The notes below the pieces were generated by a model. That model did no database searches. It was not told the DNA's origin and saw only the letters and a list, made by a program, of their open reading frames with translations. From NCBI RefSeq assembly GCF_014205875.1, contig NZ_JACHEN010000004.1:124001-188000 (forward strand): a stretch of DNA of 64,000 bases, written 5' to 3'. Shown here piece by piece: positions 1-9,465 of the stretch. Numbering within the stretch: position 1 is the stretch's first letter; each line of letters begins with the position of its first letter. The translations under genes and the position numbers were made by a program. The DNA comes from Anaerosolibacter carboniphilus. GTDB taxonomy: Bacteria; Bacillota; Clostridia; Peptostreptococcales; Thermotaleaceae.

Positions 1-289
1 ACCTTAAAAGTGCTAATATGTCAGGTTCATGAGGTTGAGCTGTTAAAGGATCTCTTAGAAAAATAACCAAATCCATATTATTCTGAGCTATTTCTGCACC
101 AATTTGCTGGTCACCCCCTAAAGGACCAGACTGAACTCTATGAATCGGTAAACCAGTAGCCTCTTGAATAAGTCTACCAGTCGTGCCCGTTGCAGTAATG
201 TGATGATGTTCAAGAATATGCTTGTATGCAATTGCAAAGTTAATAATTGTATCTTTTTTTCTATCATGGGCTATTAGGGCTACGTTCAC
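1..289 (-). CDS. mgsA: Methylglyoxal synthase, 3' end cut by window edge
   Basis: Cytosolic enzyme that turns dihydroxyacetone phosphate into methylglyoxal, bypassing lower glycolysis. The first 96 codons are visible. They contain the N-terminal ALIAHDRKK segment, the TGTTGR phosphate-binding loop and the [11 protein letters not shown] segment, all characteristic of MgsA. The start is GTG at 289, preceded by GGAGGT at 296-301. It lies downstream of rodA in the same direction with a 15-bp gap, so the two probably share a transcript. The last quarter of the protein is outside the window. Confidence 0.93.
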   Translation of the reverse strand, partial: MNVALIAHDRKKDTIINFAIAYKHILEHHHITATGTTGRLIQEATGLPIHRVQSGPLGGDQQIGAEIAQNNMDLVIFLRDPLTAQPHEPDILALLR

Positions 290-304
290 TGTAAAACCTC
301 CTCA

Positions 305-1411
305 CTAAAATTTAATCTTTTGTCTTCTCATTCCAACATTCAAAACTATACCTAAAGCAAGCATACTCGTAAGCAATGAGCTGCCTCCATAACTAATAAA
401 TGGTAAAGTAAGCCCTGTAACTGGCATAACACCCATAGTCATCCCGATATTCTCAAATATTTGAAAGGCAAACATCGACGTAATACCAACAACTACCAAT
501 GAACCGTACACATCTTTTGACGCACTTGCAATTTTCATCATTCTATATAGGAAAATAAAATATAATAATACAACGATAACACCACCTAAAAACCCAAATT
601 CTTCACCTAGCACTGCAAATATAAAATCTGTTTCTTGTACTGGAAGAAAATCAAAATTATTTTGAGTACCTTGATACAAACCCTTGCCTATTGCCTGTCC
701 TGAACCAATGGCAATTTTGGACTGCATTACATGATAATTCCCTGGTAAACTCATATCAGAAGGATTTAAAAAGGCATCTATTCTGACTCTCTGGTGGGGC
801 GCCATCAGTTTATAGGCGATTGGTAATGATACAACGCCTGTTAAGAAACCTAATCCGAGAACTTTGTAACTCAATCCAGAGGCGAATGTCATTCCAAGAA
901 TAATGATAATAAAAACCAAGGCACTTCCAAGGTCAGGCTGTTTTAGAAGCAATAGTATGGGAATTCCCCCATAAATTGCGATTGGTACTAGATCTTTTAT
1001 TGTGTTGAGTTGATTTTGCCTTGATTCTAGATATTTAGCGAATGACAATATAAATCCGATTTTCACAATTTCAACAGGCTGAAAATCAATAGGACCAAGG
1101 TCTATCCAGCTTCGAGCGCCGCCTAAAGTCTTACCTACCCCAGGAATATAAACTGCAAGCAGCAATAAAATAGAAATAGCGTAAATACCCTTATCAAAAC
1201 CAGCATAAACATTATAATCTATCAGCAAAACAACTAGGATAGCTATAAATCCTAACGCAAAAGCAACTGCCTGCACTTTTACCTGCCGTGTTAATCCATC
1301 TTGTGTAACATGGGTCGCACTACTGATCATAATCAATCCAATACAAAATATAGCAATGATCGTTATGATCAGGGTAAAGTCAATGTTTTTTAATAGTTTT
1401 TTATCAATCAT
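305..1411 (-). CDS. rodA: RodA peptidoglycan glycosyltransferase (SEDS family)
   Basis: Integral-membrane SEDS polymerase that extends lateral-wall glycan strands with its partner class B PBP (encoded at 3505-6258). The 368-aa protein has about ten hydrophobic helices. It shows the SEDS signatures GGARSWIDLG near residue 98, a KQPDLGSALVF segment near 160, and a C-terminal GLTLPFISYGGSSL block. The length is normal for RodA. RodA is favoured over FtsW or SpoVE because of the neighbouring min/mre genes, but the assignment within the family is inferred. AGAGGTG precedes the ATG at 1411, and the gene has its own promoter. Confidence 0.92.
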   Translation of the reverse strand: MIDKKLLKNIDFTLIITIIAIFCIGLIMISSATHVTQDGLTRQVKVQAVAFALGFIAILVVLLIDYNVYAGFDKGIYAISILLLLAVYIPGVGKTLGGARSWIDLGPIDFQPVEIVKIGFILSFAKYLESRQNQLNTIKDLVPIAIYGGIPILLLLKQPDLGSALVFIIIILGMTFASGLSYKVLGLGFLTGVVSLPIAYKLMAPHQRVRIDAFLNPSDMSLPGNYHVMQSKIAIGSGQAIGKGLYQGTQNNFDFLPVQETDFIFAVLGEEFGFLGGVIVVLLYFIFLYRMMKIASASKDVYGSLVVVGITSMFAFQIFENIGMTMGVMPVTGLTLPFISYGGSSLLTSMLALGIVLNVGMRRQKIKF

Positions 1412-1442
1412 TAAAGCACCTCTTCTAATTGTTCTATATGAA

Positions 1443-1472
1443 ATTATATCATAATTAAATAGGATGTCTCAA
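1443..1472 (-). promoter_or_regulatory. Sigma-A-type promoter of rodA-mgsA
   Basis: TTGAGA, 18 nt, then TATAAT, read on the minus strand. It lies about 30 nt upstream of the rodA start and downstream of the min terminator, so rodA-mgsA appears to be a separate unit from minCDE. Confidence 0.65.
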
Positions 1473-1502
1473 CAAAACATAATTTCCATCTATAATAATA
1501 CA

Positions 1503-1535
1503 AAGAAAAAACGAAAAACCAGTTTACTGGTTTCT
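1503..1535 (-). terminator. Rho-independent terminator after minE
   Basis: Minus-strand stem AAACCAG/CTGGTTT with a 4-nt loop (1516-1533), followed by TTCGTTTTTTC. It is placed just after the minE stop. Confidence 0.7.
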
Positions 1536-1545
1536 CGCTTTTTCT

Positions 1546-1824
1546 CTATCTAGATTTCATTTTTTTTATTGGAATATTCGCAATTAAGGCTGGCACCATT
1601 GAATCATCAGTATTTTTTTTCGTTTTCGTGATTCGTATATCTAATCCATCCTCATCGATTTCTACATAATCAGAAATTACGCTTAACAAATCACCTTTAA
1701 GCATCTCAAGAAAGTTTGAAGAACAATTTGTCCTGTCATGAACAAGTACCAACTTCAATCTTTCTTTTGCTACGTTCTTACTGGAGGCGTCTTCTCTGCT
1801 AAATAACTTAAATAGATCCATCAT
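1546..1824 (-). CDS. minE: MinE, cell division topological specificity factor
   Basis: MinE stimulates the ATPase of MinD at the membrane and drives pole-to-pole oscillation, which keeps the Z-ring at mid-cell. The 92-aa protein has the N-terminal amphipathic MDLFKLFSRE segment, the MinD-contact region KERLKLVLVHDRTN (residues 20-35), and the dimerising C-terminal domain. The length is normal. It is the last gene of minC-minD-minE, 20 bp after minD, and a terminator follows. AAGGGGGAT precedes the ATG. Confidence 0.93.
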   Translation of the reverse strand: MMDLFKLFSREDASSKNVAKERLKLVLVHDRTNCSSNFLEMLKGDLLSVISDYVEIDEDGLDIRITKTKKNTDDSMVPALIANIPIKKMKSR

Positions 1825-1844
1825 TACTTATCCCCCTTTCAGAA

Positions 1845-2642
1845 TTATTTACCGATTCCAAATAGCTTTCTTAGTTTCGTCATGAAACTATCCTCACCTT
1901 CTAATTGCAAGAAAGGCACGTCTTCTCCCATAATTCTTTTGGTAATATTTTTATAAGCACGTCCTGCCAGAGACTTATCATCTGTCACAGCAGGCTCTCC
2001 TTTATTCGTGGAAATAACAATGAACTCATCATCAGGCACAATGCCCAAAAGATCGATTGCTAAAATATCAATCATATCTTCTATGTTCATCATATCGCCT
2101 CTTTTGACCATCTCTACACGAATTCTATTGATGATCAATTGTGGATTTCTTAATTCAGCAGCTTCTAATAGACCAATGATTCTATCTGCATCTCGAACAG
2201 CAGAAATTTCAGGCGTTGTAACAACAATGGCACGATCAGCCCCAGCAATGGCATTTTTAAATCCTTGTTCGATACCTGCAGGGCAATCCACAATTACAAA
2301 ATCAAACGTTTCCTTTAGCTCATTACACAGGTCTTGCATCTGTTGAGGATTGATTGCATTTTTATCTTTTGTCTGAGCAGCTGGAAGAAGGAATAAATTT
2401 TCATATCTTTTATCCTTGATCAAGGCTTGTCTTAATCGACAGACTCCTTCTACCACATCCACAATGTCATATACAATCCGATTTTCAAGTCCCATGACTA
2501 CATCCAGATTTCTAAGTCCAATATCGGCATCCACAACAACTACCTTTTTACCAGAAAGTGCCAAACCAGTCCCTATATTCGCAGTAGTCGTTGTTTTTCC
2601 AACGCCACCTTTTCCAGAAGTCACTACAATTACTTCACCCAT
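1845..2642 (-). CDS. minD: MinD, septum-site determining ATPase
   Basis: ParA-family ATPase that dimerises on the membrane with ATP and recruits MinC. The deviant Walker A motif KGGVGKTT is at residues 11-18, the switch segment VVDADIGLRNLD near 35-46, and a C-terminal amphipathic membrane-targeting helix ends LRKLFGIGK. I start it at ATG 2642, preceded by GGGGGAG. An in-frame extension up to 2699 would add 19 residues before the conserved N-terminus and overlap minC, so I do not use it. Length 265 aa, normal. Confidence 0.96.
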   Translation of the reverse strand: MGEVIVVTSGKGGVGKTTTTANIGTGLALSGKKVVVVDADIGLRNLDVVMGLENRIVYDIVDVVEGVCRLRQALIKDKRYENLFLLPAAQTKDKNAINPQQMQDLCNELKETFDFVIVDCPAGIEQGFKNAIAGADRAIVVTTPEISAVRDADRIIGLLEAAELRNPQLIINRIRVEMVKRGDMMNIEDMIDILAIDLLGIVPDDEFIVISTNKGEPAVTDDKSLAGRAYKNITKRIMGEDVPFLQLEGEDSFMTKLRKLFGIGK

Positions 2643-2673
2643 TATTACTCCCCCTATCATAGGATTCATTTTA

Positions 2674-3312
2674 TTATCTACTTGGTAAGTATGGTTCAAT
2701 CACAAGCATATTGTCTTTTATTAAAGCCAATTCCGGAATCATTGGCCTTGTCTTTTCATTGTCTGGTGATCGGGTTATCGTGTCAGCAATTCTTAATTGT
2801 GTTGGCTGCAAACATATTGCCGCAACATAAGCTCTATGATTTCCACTCGCTCCAGCATGGGCTAAACCACGAAGAATACCCATCACAATAATATTGCCCT
2901 CAGCGATAATCTCTGCTCCCGGGTTTACATCACCTAAAACCACCACATTCCCTTCAAAGATAATTCTTTGACCGGATCTAACCGTTGCTCTTATAAATTT
3001 TGTATGTCCTTCTTCAATTCCTTCAAAAACTAAATGTTTTTTTGTTTCGGTACAATGCTCTTTTAACCGCTCTTCTTCATCTATAGTCATATTGTACCTT
3101 AGCTGAATAATCTCTTTTATCTCGTCTTTCTCGTCTTTTGATAATTCCTTCCCCTCAAACCCAATTACTTTTGCACCTGCAAAAAATTGCTTCGTAGATT
3201 CTAATTTCTTCACAAGCTGCTCTTTCACATCATGGTAATCCATATGAGGGCTCAAATATATGGATATACCATCCTTGTTTCCTTTGAAGGATACAGTGCT
3301 ATTTCTAGGCAT
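2674..3312 (-). CDS. minC: MinC, septum-site determining FtsZ inhibitor
   Basis: MinC blocks FtsZ polymer assembly and is delivered to the poles by MinD. The 212-aa protein has an N-terminal FtsZ-binding domain (about residues 5-75) and a C-terminal beta-helix (about 105-200). The helix contains the conserved RSGQ segment and the GDVNPGAEIIA and GILRGLAHAG repeats typical of MinC. It is first gene of the minCDE unit, with GGAGGT ahead of the ATG. Confidence 0.94.
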   Translation of the reverse strand: MPRNSTVSFKGNKDGISIYLSPHMDYHDVKEQLVKKLESTKQFFAGAKVIGFEGKELSKDEKDEIKEIIQLRYNMTIDEEERLKEHCTETKKHLVFEGIEEGHTKFIRATVRSGQRIIFEGNVVVLGDVNPGAEIIAEGNIIVMGILRGLAHAGASGNHRAYVAAICLQPTQLRIADTITRSPDNEKTRPMIPELALIKDNMLVIEPYLPSR

Positions 3313-3414
3313 TATAGAATTACCTCCGCTACTTACAAATAAACTACAACGTTATATTTATTCTTCATATGAAAACTAAATCCTTTTTTTTTCTCAAAAA
3401 AGTAGCATGAAAAC

Positions 3415-3441
3415 ATTATATGTAAAGGTATTAATTGTTAA
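3415..3441 (-). promoter_or_regulatory. Possible promoter of minCDE
   Basis: A perfect TATAAT (minus strand) lies about 100 nt upstream of minC. The nearest -35-like hexamer, TTAACA, is only 15 nt away, which is short, so the -35 assignment is uncertain. Confidence 0.35.
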
Positions 3442-3481
3442 CTATTCATGTAAATAATGACTATACCCTGCTACAAACTAG

Positions 3482-3522
3482 TAAAAAAGCACTCACAGTA
3501 CTTCCTATCTAGTGAGTGCTTT
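3482..3522 (-). terminator. Rho-independent terminator of the mre-PBP2 unit
   Basis: A perfect 9-bp stem AGCACTCAC/GTGAGTGCT (3488-3496 with 3512-3520) is followed on the minus strand by TTTTTTAC. The upstream arm overlaps the last codons of the PBP2 gene. Confidence 0.8.
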
Positions 3523-6258
3523 TTCTAAGCTTAAATCATTTGCTTCTTTGTTTAATCCTAAATATTCTGCGATGATTTCTCTTACGATCGGTCCAGCATA
3601 ACCTCCATGCCCGCCTTGGAAAATCAAGCTTACAACGACAATCTGCGGATCATCTAAAGGTGCATAGGAGACGAACCACGCAAAATTATCAAATGGCTCT
3701 TTAAACTGATCCATTTGTTCATTGCTAATTTTATTGTTACTTAATAACCGTATGGCTTCACGCATCGCATCGCCCTCATCGCGATATTTGTCTTTATTGG
3801 CTGTCATCAGCGCCTTCGCCTTTGCTTCAACATCAGTCAAGCTTAAAGATGGGGCGATCCATTTCCAATATTTTCTTAGATATTCGGCCTCATCTCTTGG
3901 CTGAATTTTACCTGATCTTTCCGCAGTACCTGTTTTACCACCAACCTTTATTGGAAATCTTCCAAAGACAGCTCTTGCAGTACCGCCTTCTTCTTGGGTT
4001 ACGTTGGACATCCCCTGCCTGATATAACTCAAGTTTTTATAATCATTTAATTCAATTCTTGGACCTTTTTCTTTTTCTACATTTGGCGTTTCTGTGCCGA
4101 CTTTTTTAACGACACTCACCTTATTCAAATATCCATCATTGGCGATTGCTGCAATGTATCGTGCCATTTGTAATGGCGTATAAGCATGCTCACCTTGTCC
4201 GATAGATAAGTTGAATGTATCTCCCTTTGACCATTTCGCTTGGTTGAAGTACGTGAATTTAGCCGTATCAACCAATGTCTCAATCTTGTCCTTTTTGACA
4301 CCCAATTTCCCCGTACGATTAATCAGTTCTCCTCTAGATGGATTTTCATCTGCCCAGCTGACAATCTCAGCAATATTTTTTTCTAAGGTTTCTTTATCCT
4401 CATAAATCTCAGGCTCAAAATAGTCCTTTGCACGATCCTTAATATGATTTTTCAACATGGACTTAATGGTAGCAGTCTTTTTCTGAGGATTAGGCACCCC
4501 ATAAGCATTTTCACTGATTTCAATACCAGTACGTTCATCGAGTCCTAGCAATTTCGTATATTCTAATAATTTATTGACATTCATGGAAATTCCTAAAGAT
4601 TGCTGTTTGAAATGATCCCAACCTGTAGAAACATTATAGAAATAATAGTTGCAGGATACTTCTAAGGCTTTATACAAATCTACATACCCATGTTTTTGTT
4701 TTTTGGTGTTCCATAACCAGCACCCAAAGTTTCTTCCGCCATAGGGTATAAATCCGTTATCGAATAATTTCGTATTTGGATTTAACCCGCTCTCAATTGC
4801 AGCAAGGCCTGTAATCATTTTGAAAGTAGAACCAGGCTGGATCGCCGCTCTAGTAGCTAGGTTATACAGAGGAATGGGAGATAAAGGGTCTCGCGGATTT
4901 TTATCCTGCAGTTCATTCCAATCCTTTGAAGAAATCCCAGTAGCAAATAGGTTTGGATTAAAGCTTGGATAGTTAGCTAAAGCCAGTACTTCCATGGTTT
5001 TGGCATCCAGGGCTACAACTGTACCGGTGGTGGCATTTCGAAACACTTCACCATACTTGTAATCTCCCCATTTACTCTTAAAAGTGCCCCCTACTTGTAT
5101 TTGCTCCAAAGCTTGGGCAAGAGCATCCTCTGCAACCTTTTGCAGCTTTGCATCAATGGTTAGATACATGGTTTCACCTTTTTGCGGTTCCTCTTCTCTT
5201 AGTACATTAATTAAACGACCATACACATCTACTTCTACATATTTGGCACCATCTTTACCTTTTAAGTCCTTTTCAAAAACCCGCTCGATCCCATCTTTGC
5301 CAATCAAGTCATTGGGGTCATAGCCCAATTCTTTTACATATCTTTCTCTTTCACTATCGGAAATTTTACTCAAATAACCTATTATATGAGACGCCAAATT
5401 TCCACCTGGATAATACCTTATAGGCTCTACCTCTACACTGACACCTGGCATTTCCATGATCCGCTCTTCCACCTCGGACACCGTCTTGGCAGAAACGTCA
5501 AAGGCGATGGTTACGGGCTGATACTGACGATAGCCTTGTTCTTGCAGTTCATGGCGAATGATTAAGATTTTTCTGGCATCTTCATTTGAAATGGCTTCAG
5601 GTATTTTAAACTTATCCCGTAACGCTTGGAAAGCTTCCTCTGCATTTAGGTTTTCCTCTAGTTTATATTTTTGCAAAAAGTTCTCCTTTTGCATTTGAGG
5701 AATAAACTTCATGGTTTTTACAGAAATTGGTGGATATATTCCATAATCCTGCTGCATGACCGTTTGTGCTTCATACTCATCCATACTCTGATCAATCTCT
5801 AATCTTTCCCTCAAAGTTTTGAATACATCTTCAGCAGTAGATAAACCTTCTAATCCTTGTGACAAAAGCCAATTCTCTATTTCCTTATCATAGGAAAAAT
5901 AATACTTCCCATTTTCGATAGCTATGGGGAAATTATCTACATGCTTATCTCCATTGGTGTTGAGTATATTGAGTAATTTTATAGCGATTTCATTGATGTC
6001 GCTGTTGATCAATTCATTTTTCATTATTTGCACAGTAAAGCTAGGTCTATTCCCAGCTAGAAGCCTTCCATATCGATCCCTCAGCTCGCCCCGTGGCGCA
6101 GAAATGGGAATCTTTTTAATTCTGATATTGTCCGACAACTCCTTGTATTTTTCACCTTCCACAATTGTCAGCGTAAATAACCTGATAAAGAGTATAGTAA
6201 TGAAAATTCCAAAAAACAAAAGAATCTGATTGTATCGACTTTTTAGTTTTTCAAACAT
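3505..6258 (-). CDS. mrdA: Penicillin-binding protein 2 (class B transpeptidase)
   Basis: Membrane-anchored D,D-transpeptidase that cross-links lateral-wall peptidoglycan and works with RodA and MreBCD. One N-terminal membrane helix (residues about 12-32) is followed by the PBP dimer domain starting APRGELRDRYGR. The transpeptidase domain has STFK (Ser about 477), SCN (about 537) and KTG (about 773). At 917 aa it is longer than most PBP2s. Extra sequence is visible after the first ILNTNGD segment, between SCN and the GQGE segment, and about 85 residues between KTGTAE and the closing AWFVSYAP strand. It directly follows mreD with a 4-bp gap. Confidence 0.92.
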   Translation of the reverse strand: MFEKLKSRYNQILLFFGIFITILFIRLFTLTIVEGEKYKELSDNIRIKKIPISAPRGELRDRYGRLLAGNRPSFTVQIMKNELINSDINEIAIKLLNILNTNGDKHVDNFPIAIENGKYYFSYDKEIENWLLSQGLEGLSTAEDVFKTLRERLEIDQSMDEYEAQTVMQQDYGIYPPISVKTMKFIPQMQKENFLQKYKLEENLNAEEAFQALRDKFKIPEAISNEDARKILIIRHELQEQGYRQYQPVTIAFDVSAKTVSEVEERIMEMPGVSVEVEPIRYYPGGNLASHIIGYLSKISDSERERYVKELGYDPNDLIGKDGIERVFEKDLKGKDGAKYVEVDVYGRLINVLREEEPQKGETMYLTIDAKLQKVAEDALAQALEQIQVGGTFKSKWGDYKYGEVFRNATTGTVVALDAKTMEVLALANYPSFNPNLFATGISSKDWNELQDKNPRDPLSPIPLYNLATRAAIQPGSTFKMITGLAAIESGLNPNTKLFDNGFIPYGGRNFGCWLWNTKKQKHGYVDLYKALEVSCNYYFYNVSTGWDHFKQQSLGISMNVNKLLEYTKLLGLDERTGIEISENAYGVPNPQKKTATIKSMLKNHIKDRAKDYFEPEIYEDKETLEKNIAEIVSWADENPSRGELINRTGKLGVKKDKIETLVDTAKFTYFNQAKWSKGDTFNLSIGQGEHAYTPLQMARYIAAIANDGYLNKVSVVKKVGTETPNVEKEKGPRIELNDYKNLSYIRQGMSNVTQEEGGTARAVFGRFPIKVGGKTGTAERSGKIQPRDEAEYLRKYWKWIAPSLSLTDVEAKAKALMTANKDKYRDEGDAMREAIRLLSNNKISNEQMDQFKEPFDNFAWFVSYAPLDDPQIVVVSLIFQGGHGGYAGPIVREIIAEYLGLNKEANDLSLEKALTR

Positions 6259-6262
6259 ACGA

Positions 6263-6763
6263 TCACCTAGTTTTTATTTTTGTCTTAGAATGATAAAGGA
6301 AATTATATATCCAACCATAGGCAAAACCAGCAATAATGCTATTGTAAATAGCTTCTATGAGTATAATCTTTGTAAAGAGCAACGATATATCGATTTTTTC
6401 ATTGACCGTATACATAATGAAGTAATACACGAAATGATAGACTACAGTACCTAAAACTGCAAAGAAAATAGGTGTTATGGCATGGTCTTTAAATATTTTA
6501 TTCTCAAAGGATCCCACGCCAAGGCCAATTAACATGTATATTAAGGCATTAGCTCCTAGAAGTGTTCCTATGAGGATATCTTGAAGTAAGCCTGCGATAA
6601 GTCCAATAACAGCACCCTTTTTCCTACCAAACAAAATTGCCAAAATGACTACTAAAATCAAAGTGGTATTTGGGATGATTCCAAATATTCTGAAGTGTTG
6701 TAACAGTGTGGTCTGAAATATGATATTAAAGACTAAAACAATTGCAATCGATAGTTGGTTCAT
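6263..6763 (-). CDS. mreD: MreD, rod-shape determining membrane protein
   Basis: Small integral-membrane component of the elongasome. The 166-aa protein is almost entirely hydrophobic, with 5-6 predicted helices, and has the MreD-type segment KKGAVIGLIAGLLQDIL (residues 48-64). It lies between mreC (18-bp gap) and the PBP2 gene, the usual order in Firmicutes. Sequence identity in this family is low, so the call leans on position and topology. Confidence 0.88.
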   Translation of the reverse strand: MNQLSIAIVLVFNIIFQTTLLQHFRIFGIIPNTTLILVVILAILFGRKKGAVIGLIAGLLQDILIGTLLGANALIYMLIGLGVGSFENKIFKDHAITPIFFAVLGTVVYHFVYYFIMYTVNEKIDISLLFTKIILIEAIYNSIIAGFAYGWIYNFLYHSKTKIKTR

Positions 6764-6781
6764 TAGAATACACCTTCTCCA

Positions 6782-7609
6782 TTATTTGTTTGACAAGATA
6801 ACCATTACCTTGTCAATCTTTTTAAAGTTCACCACTGGCTCAACTATAATCGTCTTTAATAATTCATCCTTTTTCTTTACCACTTCTTTTACTTCACCAA
6901 TCAAAATTCCTTTTGGATAGGTACTTAGTCCAGACGTAATTAATTTATCACCAACTAAAATCTCTGCTTCTGGATCTATAAGATATCCTGATAGATCTGC
7001 TTGTACACTTCCTCTAATAACACCGATATATTCATTATTTCGCAAGACTTCGAAGCTTACCGAGCTTTTATTATCGATGATGGTAATGACTTTTGACCAA
7101 TTTTCACCTACTTCATATACCTTCCCGATAAGTCCGTTACCATTTACTACAGTGTTCTCCTTTTCTATACCTTGATTACTACCTTTATCAATCGTAAATG
7201 TATTAAACCAGTTGCCAGGATCTTTTGCAGAAACACTGGCTGAAGTATAACTTGACTGTCCATATCCACTTGTATAATCCAATGCCTTCGAAAGTTCTCT
7301 AAGTTCGATAAGCTCATCTTCCATAAGTTTGTATTGAACAACCTCTTTTTGGAGCTTTTCAACTTCCTGCTTGAGATCTTTATTTTCACGATCTATTGCT
7401 TTAAAACGAAAGATTGGTGTTATTGTATTCTCAACGGCCTGACCTACTCTATAAAATGCTTTTTGTATAGGCGTGAAAATATTTCCAATCACATTTTCCG
7501 GTGGAGAAAGTTTCATTCTCCCACCTAGACTAATCCCCATTAATATAATGAGAATGATAGTAACCGTAGTTACTATCATTAAAGCTCCCCTTTTTAGCCA
7601 TTTTCCCAT
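6782..7609 (-). CDS. mreC: MreC, rod-shape determining protein
   Basis: Bitopic protein linking MreB to the extracytoplasmic wall-synthesis enzymes. The 275-aa protein has an N-terminal membrane helix (about residues 8-28), a coiled coil (about 70-105) and a C-terminal beta-barrel domain. That domain includes DPGNWFNTFTIDKGSNQGI and the LITSGLSTYPKGILIG block typical of MreC. GGTGAGC precedes the ATG. It lies 14 bp after mreB. Confidence 0.94.
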   Translation of the reverse strand: MGKWLKRGALMIVTTVTIILIILMGISLGGRMKLSPPENVIGNIFTPIQKAFYRVGQAVENTITPIFRFKAIDRENKDLKQEVEKLQKEVVQYKLMEDELIELRELSKALDYTSGYGQSSYTSASVSAKDPGNWFNTFTIDKGSNQGIEKENTVVNGNGLIGKVYEVGENWSKVITIIDNKSSVSFEVLRNNEYIGVIRGSVQADLSGYLIDPEAEILVGDKLITSGLSTYPKGILIGEVKEVVKKKDELLKTIIVEPVVNFKKIDKVMVILSNK

Positions 7610-7623
7610 CCAAGCTCACCACT

Positions 7624-8658
7624 TTATCTCAATCTTTTTGGAGAAATCAATACTCTTTTTAGCGTTTCTATTTCCTCAATCGTTTTTCCTGTACCCAAAG
7701 CAACACAATCCAAGGGTTCTTCGGCGATCCGTACGGGCATCCCGGTCTCCCGACGAACCAATTTATCCAATCCATCAAGAAGAGCCCCACCACCTGTTAA
7801 TACGATTCCATATTCCATGATATCGGCTGCCAATTCTGGTGGTGTTTTTTCGAGGGTATATTTTATAGCATCAATAATGGAATTCACTGGCTCATGCAAT
7901 GCATCAAGAATTTCAGATGATGTTATTTCCAACGTCTTTGGAAGACCCGACACTAAATCCCTTCCTCTGATTGCCATCTTAGGCTCATTGCTTTTGGGAT
8001 AGGCAGAACCTATGTTAAGTTTTATTTCTTCAGCAGTTCTTTCACCGATCATTAAGCTATATTCTTTCTTAATATATTGCACGATGGATTCATCTAATTC
8101 ATCCCCACCAATTCTGACAGACTTGCTGGTTACAATCCCACCAAGCGAAATGATGGCAATCTCTGTTGTTCCACCACCGATGTCTACTACCATGCTGCCC
8201 GTAGGCTCTTCTACTGGTAGTCCTGCCCCAATGGCAGCAGCCATCGGTTCTTCAATTAAATAAGCTTCTTTCGCTCCTGCTTGCAGGGCGGCTTCTTCGA
8301 CAGCTCTCTTTTCAACTTCTGTAACTCCTGATGGTACCCCTACAACAACCCGTGGCTGAAAAAATAAGGACTTCTTTGGATAAGCTCTTTTGATAAAATA
8401 CTTTAACATGCTCTGTGTAACATCAAAATCAGCGATCACTCCATCCTTTAGAGGTCTTATAGCAACAATATTTCCTGGTGTTCTTCCTATCATTTGCTTT
8501 GCTTCTTGTCCAACAGCTAACACTTGTCTCGTATCTTCCTGAATTGCAACGACGGAAGGCTCCCTAACTACAATTCCTCTTCCTCTCACATATACCAATG
8601 TATTTGCAGTTCCTAAGTCTATACCCATATCTTTAGAAAGAAAATTAAATGCACCCAT
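7624..8658 (-). CDS. mreB: MreB actin-like shape protein
   Basis: Filament-forming actin homologue that positions the elongation machinery along the inner membrane. The 344-aa protein has the phosphate-1 motif [11 protein letters not shown] (residues 10-20), phosphate-2 [12 protein letters not shown], and the adenosine motif [15 protein letters not shown]. Length is normal. GGGAGGAG precedes the start. First gene of mreB-mreC-mreD-PBP2, which ends at the terminator at 3.5 kb. Confidence 0.97.
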   Translation of the reverse strand: MGAFNFLSKDMGIDLGTANTLVYVRGRGIVVREPSVVAIQEDTRQVLAVGQEAKQMIGRTPGNIVAIRPLKDGVIADFDVTQSMLKYFIKRAYPKKSLFFQPRVVVGVPSGVTEVEKRAVEEAALQAGAKEAYLIEEPMAAAIGAGLPVEEPTGSMVVDIGGGTTEIAIISLGGIVTSKSVRIGGDELDESIVQYIKKEYSLMIGERTAEEIKLNIGSAYPKSNEPKMAIRGRDLVSGLPKTLEITSSEILDALHEPVNSIIDAIKYTLEKTPPELAADIMEYGIVLTGGGALLDGLDKLVRRETGMPVRIAEEPLDCVALGTGKTIEEIETLKRVLISPKRLR

Positions 8659-8706
8659 TATTTAAATACTCCTCCCTGTTGATTGCCTTATATATTATCT
8701 TGTCCA

Positions 8707-9405
8707 CTATAAAATATCTTTTTCCTTTAAGCTTGTATATGTTCCATTTCCAATAATAATATGATCGATTACATCAATTCCAATAATCTTACCAGCCTCA
8801 GCTAATCGTTTTGTAATAGATATATCTTCCTTGCTAGGCTGCGGATTCCCACTTGGATGATTATGCAAAAGTACGACCGAAGCAGCACTTTTTTTTATAG
8901 CTGTTATAAATACTTCACGAGGATGTACTAAAGAAGCATTCAAGCTTCCTATGGACACATTCTCTGAAGAAATAATTTCATTCTTTGTATTCAGCAGAAC
9001 GATCTTAAAATACTCTTTTTTATAATACCTCATTTCTTCCATATAGATATTGACGATATCTCCAGGTGATTTAATGCATGGTCTAACAGTTGCTTTTGCA
9101 GCAGCGATTCTCTTCCCTAACTCAATTGCAGCAATAAGCTGACATGCTTTGGCTGAGCCAATTCCTTTTATCTGGCTCAATTCCTCAACAGTACAGTTCG
9201 TAAGAAAATGAATTCCTGTTTGATCATAAGAAAGAATCCGCTGAGCTAATTCTATAGCCGATGCCTCTTTTGTTCCTGTGTGGATTAATATTGCAAGTAA
9301 CTCTGCATTCGAAAGATTTTCTACTCCAAACTGGATCATTTTCTCCCTAGGTCGTTCACTCTCAACCATTTCTTTAATAAGTATATGGCCTTGACTCCCT
9401 TGCAT
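8707..9405 (-). CDS. radC: RadC family JAMM/MPN protein
   Basis: Predicted zinc-dependent JAMM-fold protein. The historical DNA-repair role is not well supported and its biochemical function is unsettled. The 232-aa protein has a helix-hairpin-helix region (residues about 70-95, IKGIGSAKACQL) and the JAMM signature HNHPSGNPQPSKED at about 178-191. It commonly sits beside maf and mreB, as here. GATGAGG lies ahead of the ATG at 9405. Confidence 0.93.
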   Translation of the reverse strand: MQGSQGHILIKEMVESERPREKMIQFGVENLSNAELLAILIHTGTKEASAIELAQRILSYDQTGIHFLTNCTVEELSQIKGIGSAKACQLIAAIELGKRIAAAKATVRPCIKSPGDIVNIYMEEMRYYKKEYFKIVLLNTKNEIISSENVSIGSLNASLVHPREVFITAIKKSAASVVLLHNHPSGNPQPSKEDISITKRLAEAGKIIGIDVIDHIIIGNGTYTSLKEKDIL

Positions 9406-9465
9406 TTCAACCTCATCCCCAGACTTTCGACAATTCTCTTGACAATTTCCAAATAGACATTCTCC

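Noticed and set aside
1845..2699. Longer MinD starting at 2699
   Set aside because: The 19 extra residues precede the conserved N-terminus and overlap minC. ATG 2642 has a proper ribosome site.
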